In this document: one piece after another, positions 1 through 6,231 of the stretch
Numbering within the stretch: the stretch's first letter is position 1
Layout: the number at the start of each line of letters is the position of its first letter
Source: an uncultured bacterium
GTDB taxonomy: Bacteria; Bacillota; Clostridia; Lachnospirales; Lachnospiraceae
Assembly: GCA_905214365.1 (NCBI GenBank)
Contig: CAJMMH010000048.1
Span: 1 to 12,992 of the forward strand
Direction of reading: 5' to 3'
Length of the DNA: 12,992 nucleotides
Position numbers and translations under genes: made by a program
The notes under the pieces: model-generated
What the model was told of the DNA's origin: nothing
Databases searched by the model: none
The model's input: only the letters and a program-made list of their open reading frames with translations

Positions 1-54
1 GCAGATCAGGAATACCGGGTCAGACCGGGCAGCGCGGCAAAGAAACAAAAATAA
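1..54 (+). CDS. possible 3' end of an upstream gene (partial)
   Basis: Frame 1 is open from the window edge to a TAA at 52-54 and would encode 17 residues ending in AAKKQK. The basic, lysine-rich ending is typical of a bacterial C-terminus. A terminator-like structure starts about 25 bases downstream, which fits a gene ending here. The product cannot be recognised. Frame 3 is also open, to 159, so the frame choice is uncertain. Confidence 0.3.
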   Translation, partial: ADQEYRVRPGSAAKKQK

Positions 55-77
55 GTGACTTAGATCACAAAAAGCGA

Positions 78-127
78 AGAAGAGAGGCACAGTCCATAAA
101 ACGGATTGCTAGAACTCTTCTTTTTTT
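78..127 (+). terminator. possible intrinsic terminator of the upstream gene
   Basis: AGAAGAG (78-84) can pair with CTCTTCT (115-121), and an inner AGTCC/GGATT pairing (91-95 with 103-107) could extend the structure. A run of seven T (121-127) follows. The outer loop is long and the helix is interrupted, so this is a weak candidate. Its place between a possible upstream stop codon and the promoter at 193 supports it. Confidence 0.4.
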
Positions 128-192
128 AAAACTTTTTTAGAACATTTAATAGAAGAAAGAAAATCAAAGAGAAAAAATCAACAAAAAAGCTG

Positions 193-221
193 TTGACAGC
201 AAATAAGGTTTGTGCTATTTT
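193..221 (+). promoter_or_regulatory. sigma-A-type promoter of the sugar transport/glycosidase operon
   Basis: A perfect -35 box TTGACA (193-198) is followed after exactly 17 bases by a -10 box TATTTT (216-221). An extended -10 TGC lies directly before it (213-215). Transcription would start near 228, giving a leader of about 68 bases before the ATG at 296. The surrounding DNA is very A+T rich. Confidence 0.7.
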
Positions 222-263
222 AAAAAAAAACGAAATGATGCAAAGAAAAATGGATAAATAAAA

Positions 264-278
264 CTAAACGTTTCACTT
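264..278. promoter_or_regulatory. LacI/GalR-type operator-like palindrome, site A
   Basis: The site reads CTAAACGTTTCACTT and contains the perfect 8-base palindrome AAACGTTT with a central CpG, the usual core of LacI/GalR-family operators. It lies about 36-50 bases downstream of the predicted start and just before the ribosome binding site, where a bound repressor could block elongation. It matches the site at 11314-11328 at 12 of 15 positions. It does not fit the catabolite-responsive element consensus well, so a dedicated LacI-family regulator is more likely than CcpA. That choice is inference. Confidence 0.5.
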
Positions 279-295
279 TTAGAAGGAGGGATCGT

Positions 296-1240
296 ATGAA
301 ATCTCTAATCAAAAAACAGGGAAAGAAAGAGGGATTTGGGCGCAGAGTACAGAAAGACTGGAAGAAAAATAAAGCGATTTATGTGATTGCGCTGGTTTGT
401 CTGTCGTATTACTTTATCTTCCGGTATGCACCGATGGGCGGAATTGTAATTGCATTTAAGAATTATCGGGCGGCAAGAGGCTTGTGGCGCAGCGAATGGG
501 TCGGCTTCAAATGGTTTAAAGAGTTTTTTTCCAGCTACTACTTCGGAAGATTGGTTCGCAATACACTGACGATTAATTTACTGAATCTGGTAATCGGAGG
601 TCTGACACCGATTGTTTTTGCATTGTTGGTTAATGAACTTCGGCGGCCGCTGTTTAAACGGACAGTTCAGACAATTTCCTATATGCCGCATTTTGTTTCT
701 CTTGTTGTCGCATGTTCCATTGTCCTGAATCTGATTTCATTTAATGGATTGTTTAATCAGATTCGCAGCCTGTTTGGTTTGGAATCGGTCATGTATGCAA
801 ACAAACCGTCATATTTCCCGTGGATTTATGTATTTTCTGATTTGTGGCAGGAGCTTGGATATAATTCCATTGTATATTTATCGGCGCTGTCTTCCGTATC
901 AGTTGAACTGATGGATGCAGCGGCAATTGATGGATGCAACCGGTTTAAGCGGGTGATTCATGTAACAATACCGGCAATTCTGCCGACAATTGTTCTGCTG
1001 ATGCTGATGAGAATCGGACGTTTGATGAGCGTCGGCTATGAGAAGATTATCCTGCTGTACAACGATTCAGTATTGGAAACAGCAGACGTTATGAGCAGCT
1101 TTGTGTATCGCTATGGTATGCTTGGCGGCAATTACAGTTACAGCGCGGCAGTCGATTTATTTAATAATGTGGTGAACGTGGTTATTCTGATTGTGTTTAA
1201 TAATATCAGCCGCAGAGTAAGCGATATTTCACTTTGGTAA
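296..1240 (+). CDS. CUT1 sugar ABC transporter permease, LplB-like
   Basis: This is the first membrane subunit of a carbohydrate ABC importer, 314 aa, a normal size for the LplB/YteP type. A basic N-terminal tail (about residues 1-26) precedes hydrophobic segments beginning near residue 28, consistent with six membrane spans. The cytoplasmic EAA loop that contacts the ATPase starts near E204 and is well kept (DAAAIDG, then F and IPAILP). The start is supported by a strong AAGGAGGG site at 283-290, 5 bases before the ATG. The next permease begins 12 bases after the stop. No ATPase gene is present in the operon, which is usual for CUT1 systems served by a shared MsmX-like ATPase. Family assignment is firm. 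The substrate is inferred only from the neighbouring glycosidases. Confidence 0.93.
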   Translation: MKSLIKKQGKKEGFGRRVQKDWKKNKAIYVIALVCLSYYFIFRYAPMGGIVIAFKNYRAARGLWRSEWVGFKWFKEFFSSYYFGRLVRNTLTINLLNLVIGGLTPIVFALLVNELRRPLFKRTVQTISYMPHFVSLVVACSIVLNLISFNGLFNQIRSLFGLESVMYANKPSYFPWIYVFSDLWQELGYNSIVYLSALSSVSVELMDAAAIDGCNRFKRVIHVTIPAILPTIVLLMLMRIGRLMSVGYEKIILLYNDSVLETADVMSSFVYRYGMLGGNYSYSAAVDLFNNVVNVVILIVFNNISRRVSDISLW

Positions 1241-1252
1241 GGGGAGGCAGGT

Positions 1253-2164
1253 ATGCAGATATTAAGAAAAAAACAAAAGGTCTGGTATTATGGCAGAGCT
1301 TCCGTCGGCAGCAAAATTTTTGATGGATGCAATGGAGTTCTGATGGTGCTGCTCTGTCTGGTTATGTTATATCCGCTTTGGTATGTTATGTGCTGTTCCT
1401 TTTCCGATCCAATGAAGCTGATGCAGCATCGGGGTGCGCTGTTATCGCCGCTTGGATTTACCACAAGAGGGTATGGAATTGTTCTGAATTACAAGGCAAT
1501 CTGGAAAGCTTATCTGGTTACTCTGTTTGAAGTGGTTGTCGGAACGTCGTTTAATATGCTGTTTTCGGTTCTGTTTGCGTTTGTATTGTCAAGAAAGAAT
1601 CTGATGTGGCATAAGCTGATCACGCTGATTGCGGTATTTACCATGTATTTTTCCGGCGGAATGATTCCGACCTATCTGGTTGTCAAGGCAGTCGGGCTGT
1701 ACGATAATATCTGGGCTCTGGTTTTTCCGGGACTGATCAGTACCTACAATGTTATCATTCTGCGAACTGCGTTTTACAGTATTCCGGAGGAGCTTGAAGA
1801 GTCTGCGGCGCTGGATGGAGCCGGAAAGCTGCGGATTCTGTTTCAGATTATGGTGCCGTTAATAAAACCGTCGATTGCTGCAGTTACCTTGTTTTACGCA
1901 GTCGGACACTGGAATGAGTGGACAAGCGCGCTGCTGTATATTCGCAATGAGGATCTGCGGCCGCTGCAGCTGGTACTTCGATCCATTCTAATTCAGGGAG
2001 AAAACATTGAAGTAACTGGAGGACAGGATCTTCAGACAGAGCTGAATAATTCACTGCTGAAATACTGTGTCATTGTGATTTCAACGGTGCCGGTTCTTGT
2101 AGTATATCCATTCATTCAGAAGTATTTTGCCAACGGAGTTATGGTTGGAGCAGTAAAAGGATAA
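1253..2164 (+). CDS. CUT1 sugar ABC transporter permease, YtcP/LplC-like
   Basis: This is the second membrane subunit, 303 aa, and should pair with the upstream permease to form the translocation channel. An N-terminal basic segment is followed by a first membrane span near residues 27-47. The EAA loop starts near E179 (EELEESAALDGAG) and continues to VPLIKP, matching the CUT1 consensus. The C-terminus ends in NGVMVGAVKG, like the endings common in YtcP-type permeases. The ribosome site GGGGAGG (1241-1247) lies directly after the upstream stop codon, 5 bases from the ATG, so the two permeases are likely made in equal amounts. Confidence 0.93.
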   Translation: MQILRKKQKVWYYGRASVGSKIFDGCNGVLMVLLCLVMLYPLWYVMCCSFSDPMKLMQHRGALLSPLGFTTRGYGIVLNYKAIWKAYLVTLFEVVVGTSFNMLFSVLFAFVLSRKNLMWHKLITLIAVFTMYFSGGMIPTYLVVKAVGLYDNIWALVFPGLISTYNVIILRTAFYSIPEELEESAALDGAGKLRILFQIMVPLIKPSIAAVTLFYAVGHWNEWTSALLYIRNEDLRPLQLVLRSILIQGENIEVTGGQDLQTELNNSLLKYCVIVISTVPVLVVYPFIQKYFANGVMVGAVKG

Positions 2165-2241
2165 TTCACCGCGCTGTGCGGATGGATCAATAAAAAAAGA
2201 CAGGTATATAAATCATTACAATCAAAAAGGAGGATTTTGTT

Positions 2242-3861
2242 ATGAAGAAGTTTGTGTCAATGATGCTTGCCGGGTGTATGCTTATGGGTACTGTAAGTAC
2301 TGTGGGAGCAGCAGAGGAAGAGCCGACCGTTATTACATGGCTGCATGAGTCTTATGATGTTACAGGATTGGATCACTGGTATGACGCGCTTTGGGTAAAG
2401 GAACTGGAAAAGCGCATGAACGTAAAGTTTGAATTTATTTCCGTAAATTCAAGCGATAACTATGATAATATCGTGAATCTGACGCTGAGCGGAGACAAGT
2501 GGCCGGATATCATTTCCTGGGACTGGTCGAAATATTCCGGAGGAATCCAGGCGGCGATTGATGACGGCGTGGTTGTGGAGATGACAGAAGATCTGGCGGA
2601 AAAGGTTCCGAATTATACGCAGTTTATGAAGGATAACGATTATATTCGCCGGGCGCTGGAACTGGATGACGGCAATTTTGCTTCGTTCTGTTATGTGCAG
2701 AGGGATATGAGAAGTGCAGCATGGGCTGGAATGGCAATCCGGGGAGATTGGCTGAAGCGTGTTGGAAAAGAGGTTCCGACGACCATTGATGAGCTCCATG
2801 ATGTTCTGGTGGCATTTAAAGAACAGGACGCAAATGGAAACGGCGATGCAGGTGATGAATTGCCGATGTCTGACCGCGTAACGCTGAACCTGATGAAGGA
2901 GCTGGCACCAGCATGGGGACTGCTGTATAATACCATGGAAATTGATCCAAATACCGGAAAGGTAAATTACTGGACCGAAGTAAATGATGGAGAAAACTTC
3001 CGTGACTTTGTTCTGACAATGAAACAGTGGTATGAAGAGGGACTGATTGATCCGGAGTTTACGATCAATACGCAGACCGAAATCAACTCGAAGGTAACGA
3101 GCGATCAGCTTGGCTTCTTCTATTGCAATACCAATCGTTATCCGGGTTATGAGGTACTCCTGAAGGATGCGATTAAGGATTATGCGGATTCGGACGAGCT
3201 GGAGCTGGTTCCGTTAGCGCGTTTTGAGTATCAGTATGAAACAGATGGAAAAGAAAAGCATTATACCGCAGCCAATGGCCTTCTGAACTGGGTAGCAACT
3301 TCCGAGGCATCGGTACTCACGCAGCAGGCAGTTGATGATGGTGTTGCGGATAAGATTCTGGATCTGTTCAACTACATGTATTCTCAGGAAGGAAGCGATC
3401 TGATTAACTGGGGTGTAGAGGGAGTCAGCTATGAGGTAGATGCGAACGGAAACAAGGTGTGGAAAGAGGATCTGATGAACAATGATGGTTCTCTGAACTC
3501 GGACAGCGTACTGCGTTACTGTATTGCAACCCGCGGACAGTTCCCGAAGATTGCGGATTCGGAAGCATGGATGACAGTAGACTGTACCGGTGATGCGGCG
3601 AAGAAGGCGCTGGAACTGAATATGTCTGCGGATCTGGATCTTCTGATTCCGAAGATTACGCTGACCGGAAGCGACGCGGAAACTTACACAAGAATTATGA
3701 ACGATGTGAATACGGCAATTGCGGAAACCTTCCTGTCTGTAATTATTGGAAATAAGGATGAGAGTGCGATTGACGATCTGTATCAGACACTTGATAAGCT
3801 TGGAATCCAGCAGGCAATTGAGATCTATCAGGGAATCTACGACAACTATCTGGCAAAATAA
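2242..3861 (+). CDS. extracellular sugar-binding protein of the ABC importer
   Basis: This 539-aa protein is of the large solute-binding type that accompanies LplB/YtcP permeases and should deliver an oligosaccharide to them outside the membrane. The export signal covers residues 1-24. It contains a lipobox-like LAGC ending at C12, unusually close to the N-terminus, and a possible signal peptidase I site at VGA/A (after residue 23). A DANGNGDAGDE segment (196-206) resembles the Asp/Asn-rich calcium-binding-type loop frequent in this group. The segment from about 385 (SQEGSDLINWGVEG) is also typical. AAAGGAGG (2226-2233) lies 8 bases before the ATG. The 77-base gap after the permease holds a small CCGC/GCGG hairpin (2169-2181). 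Ligand specificity cannot be read. A fucosylated or beta-linked oligosaccharide is inferred from the downstream enzymes. Confidence 0.9.
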   Translation: MKKFVSMMLAGCMLMGTVSTVGAAEEEPTVITWLHESYDVTGLDHWYDALWVKELEKRMNVKFEFISVNSSDNYDNIVNLTLSGDKWPDIISWDWSKYSGGIQAAIDDGVVVEMTEDLAEKVPNYTQFMKDNDYIRRALELDDGNFASFCYVQRDMRSAAWAGMAIRGDWLKRVGKEVPTTIDELHDVLVAFKEQDANGNGDAGDELPMSDRVTLNLMKELAPAWGLLYNTMEIDPNTGKVNYWTEVNDGENFRDFVLTMKQWYEEGLIDPEFTINTQTEINSKVTSDQLGFFYCNTNRYPGYEVLLKDAIKDYADSDELELVPLARFEYQYETDGKEKHYTAANGLLNWVATSEASVLTQQAVDDGVADKILDLFNYMYSQEGSDLINWGVEGVSYEVDANGNKVWKEDLMNNDGSLNSDSVLRYCIATRGQFPKIADSEAWMTVDCTGDAAKKALELNMSADLDLLIPKITLTGSDAETYTRIMNDVNTAIAETFLSVIIGNKDESAIDDLYQTLDKLGIQQAIEIYQGIYDNYLAK

Positions 3862-3877
3862 AAACAAATAGCATATC

Positions 3878-3912
3878 GGCATGCAGCTCACGGGAACAAA
3901 CGTGAACATGCC
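3878..3912 (+). other. intergenic hairpin 1 between binding protein and GH3 genes
   Basis: GGCATG (3878-3883) pairs with CATGCC (3907-3912), and TCACG (3888-3892) pairs with CGTGA (3901-3905) around an 8-base loop. There is an asymmetric internal loop. No T run follows on the + strand, so it is more likely an mRNA 3'-end stabiliser or processing element than a terminator. Confidence 0.5.
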
Positions 3913-3920
3913 ATAAAAAG

Positions 3921-3950
3921 CGGGCAGAACCGGCTGCAGGGTTCTGCCCG
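3921..3950 (+). other. intergenic hairpin 2, 11-bp stem upstream of the GH3 gene
   Basis: CGGGCAGAACC (3921-3931) pairs perfectly with GGTTCTGCCCG (3940-3950) around an 8-base loop. On the + strand it is followed by TAAATGAATG, with no U tract. On the - strand it is followed by CTTTTTAT, which resembles a terminator tail, yet no - strand gene lies upstream to need one. Within the operon it probably protects the 3' end of the binding-protein message or partly reduces expression of the hydrolase genes. The structure is seen directly; the role is inferred. Confidence 0.6.
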
Positions 3951-3969
3951 TAAATGAATGAGGTGAACA

Positions 3970-6231
3970 ATGAAAAATCAGGAAGATGAAATTGTAAAGC
4001 AGCTGCCTCTGGAGGAAAAAGTTGCTCAGCTGCAGGGGATTTTTTTAAACCGGCTGCTTGAAGATGGAAAGGTGTCGGAGGAAAAGTGCAGAGAGCTGAT
4101 TCCGTACGGAATCGGTCATGTCTGCCAATTCGGTTCCTGCAATATGCTGCTTCCGGAAGAACTTGTGGAAGCGGTACAGACGGTACAGGAGTATAATCGC
4201 AGAGTAACGAAAGGAAAGGTTCCGGTTTTATTTCACGAAGAAGCGATATCCGGCGTGGCTGCCAGAGGAGCAGCAATGTTTCCGCAGGTAATCGGAATCA
4301 GCTGTTCCTGGAATCCGGAGCTGTTATATCAGAATGCGGCGATGACTGCGGAGAATCTGAAAAAGCTGGGCAGCTATTATGTGCTGAGTCCGATGGTGGA
4401 CGTAATTACAGATGCCAGATGGGGAAGAATTGAAGAAGGTTTTGGAGAAAGCCCGGCGCTGGCTGCGGAATATGCAATTGCATTTATGAAGGGAATCCGG
4501 AGCAAAGGCGTTGCATGTACTGCCAAACATTTTGCCGGATACGGGGTTGAAAACCAGGATCCGGTTTTTTTTCGCAATGAAACACTGTTTCCGTACGAAG
4601 CGGCAATCCATGAACAGTGCGTGGATGCGGTGATGCCGGGATATCATCTGTTTCATGGGATTCCGTGTTCGGCATCCGAAGAGCTGCTTCATGAAATTCT
4701 GAGAAAAACGCTTGGCTTTGATGGGTTGATTGTGTCGGATTACGGCGCAGTGAGAAATGTCTGGAAGAGTTATCAGCAGGCGGAGTCAACGGCGGAAGCG
4801 GCGATAACGTGTCTGAATGTGGGGGTTGATGTGGATTTTCCGAACGGGGAATGCTATGCGTCGCTGCCGGAGCATGTGAGGAACGGACGGATTTCAGAAG
4901 CAAAGCTTGATGAGGCAGTAACACGGGTTTTGCGTCTGAAGCAGAGTGTGGGACAGCTGGAATATCGGGAAACAGATCCGGAAGAAACGGTGAAAAAAAT
5001 CGATCTGGACGGCCCGGAATACCGGAAACAGGCAAGGAAAAGCGCGCGTGAATCGATTGTACTTCTGAAAAATAACGGAATTCTGCCGCTTGGTGATGGA
5101 ATGAAAAAAATCGCTGTTGTTGGTCCGAATGCGGATTCGTATTATTCTCTGATGGGAGATTATACCTGGGCAGGACTTCACGAGTTCTTTTACGGGGATC
5201 CGGCAGACCGGGAACACCCGAAACTTGTAACACTGCTGGACGGAATGAAAAACCACTGTCGGGACGGTTGGCAGATCCGGTATGAACGGGGCTGCGGATG
5301 GAATACGGAAACATCGCCGGACAGACTAGGAGAAGTTGGAGATGAGCGTGGATTAAAAGCCGGAAAGATGCCGAAAGAGCCGGTTCCGGAAACCAACTGG
5401 GAACGTGCAATTGAGCTGGCAAAGGAAAGCGATGTGATCCTGGCGGCAATGGGAGAAAACCGTTATCTGTGCGGAGAGTGCTGCAATCGGGAGACAGTCG
5501 GGCTGCCGGGAGATCAGGAGCGCTTTGTACAGGAGCTGTGTGGGACCGGGAAGCCGGTTGTTCTGATTCTTTTCGGCGGCCGTCCGCTGGCAATTGAAAC
5601 GATTGCGAAGAATTGCGCGGCAGTTCTGTATGCATGGTATCCGGGAGAAGAGGGCGGCAATGCCGCTGCCGATATTCTGTGCGGCGATTGCAATCCGTGC
5701 GCAAAGCTGACTGTTTCCCTTCCGACAGATGCGAAACTGCAGGAAGTGAGCGCCGGGCAAGCGGAAAATGGAAAGAACAAAGGAAAAACGCCGATGTTTC
5801 CGTTTGGATATGGTTTGTCTTATACGCAGTTTGCGTATGGAGAAATTGCGGTTCCGGAAGAAATTTCCTGCGAAGATCTGTTTTTTGAAGTAAGTTATAC
5901 TGTGAAAAATATCGGAACGTGCCGGGGGACGGAAATTCCGCAGATTTATCTGAGAAAGGCCGGGGAAGAGAAAAAGAAGCTGTTTGGATTTGCGCGCTGC
6001 GCGCTGGAGCCGGGCGAAACACGCCGGATCATCCATAAAATTCCGCTTGACCTGCTGGCAGCATATGAGCAGAGCGGAGAGCTGTGGGTCAGAGGCGGAG
6101 ACTATGAGATTGAGATAGGAGCATCTTCCAGGGCAATCTGCGGCACCTCTTTGTGCAGAGTCGGCGGAGCAGGCAGAAGGCTGGAACAGCGGAATCAATA
6201 TTTTTCGGAATGGAGAGAAGAGACGGAATGA
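3970..6231 (+). CDS. glycoside hydrolase family 3 beta-glycosidase (beta-glucosidase/xylosidase type), cytoplasmic
   Basis: This 753-aa, three-domain GH3 enzyme removes beta-linked sugars from the non-reducing end of oligosaccharides. The N-terminal TIM-barrel (about 1-320) holds VDVITDARWGRIEEGFGE, the substrate-binding KHFAGYG (K186-H187) and the nucleophile D257 in LIVSDYGAV. The alpha/beta sandwich (about 340-600) holds GENRYLCGECCNR (495-507), equivalent to the GE...SR segment of BglX-type enzymes, with E503 the likely acid/base. A fibronectin-III-like domain (about 610-753) begins after FPFGYGLSYTQF. There is no signal peptide, so it should act in the cytoplasm on imported sugar. The ATG is preceded by GAGGTGA (3960-3966). 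The stop overlaps the next start by 4 bases. Whether it prefers glucose, xylose or another sugar cannot be told. The cluster C501, C504, C505 next to the acid/base is unusual. Confidence 0.92.
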   Translation: MKNQEDEIVKQLPLEEKVAQLQGIFLNRLLEDGKVSEEKCRELIPYGIGHVCQFGSCNMLLPEELVEAVQTVQEYNRRVTKGKVPVLFHEEAISGVAARGAAMFPQVIGISCSWNPELLYQNAAMTAENLKKLGSYYVLSPMVDVITDARWGRIEEGFGESPALAAEYAIAFMKGIRSKGVACTAKHFAGYGVENQDPVFFRNETLFPYEAAIHEQCVDAVMPGYHLFHGIPCSASEELLHEILRKTLGFDGLIVSDYGAVRNVWKSYQQAESTAEAAITCLNVGVDVDFPNGECYASLPEHVRNGRISEAKLDEAVTRVLRLKQSVGQLEYRETDPEETVKKIDLDGPEYRKQARKSARESIVLLKNNGILPLGDGMKKIAVVGPNADSYYSLMGDYTWAGLHEFFYGDPADREHPKLVTLLDGMKNHCRDGWQIRYERGCGWNTETSPDRLGEVGDERGLKAGKMPKEPVPETNWERAIELAKESDVILAAMGENRYLCGECCNRETVGLPGDQERFVQELCGTGKPVVLILFGGRPLAIETIAKNCAAVLYAWYPGEEGGNAAADILCGDCNPCAKLTVSLPTDAKLQEVSAGQAENGKNKGKTPMFPFGYGLSYTQFAYGEIAVPEEISCEDLFFEVSYTVKNIGTCRGTEIPQIYLRKAGEEKKKLFGFARCALEPGETRRIIHKIPLDLLAAYEQSGELWVRGGDYEIEIGASSRAICGTSLCRVGGAGRRLEQRNQYFSEWREETE

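Noticed and set aside
264..278. Reading the palindrome as a classic CcpA catabolite-responsive element
   Set aside because: With the central CG aligned, the outer TG and CA of the cre consensus are not matched and the TG is one base too close. A dedicated LacI/GalR-type operator fits better, though CcpA is not excluded.
4484..6022. A 512-codon open frame on the - strand inside the GH3 gene
   Set aside because: It is fully antisense to a clearly conserved GH3 gene, is rich in Pro, Ser, Arg and His as expected from reading biased codons backwards, and has no family resemblance or ribosome site.
6153..6227. A longer N-terminus for the GH95 protein starting at 6153 or 6210
   Set aside because: The extra residues resemble no GH95 start, lie within the GH3 coding region, and the ATGA overlap start at 6228 has a ribosome site and matches where the conserved WYKK segment begins.
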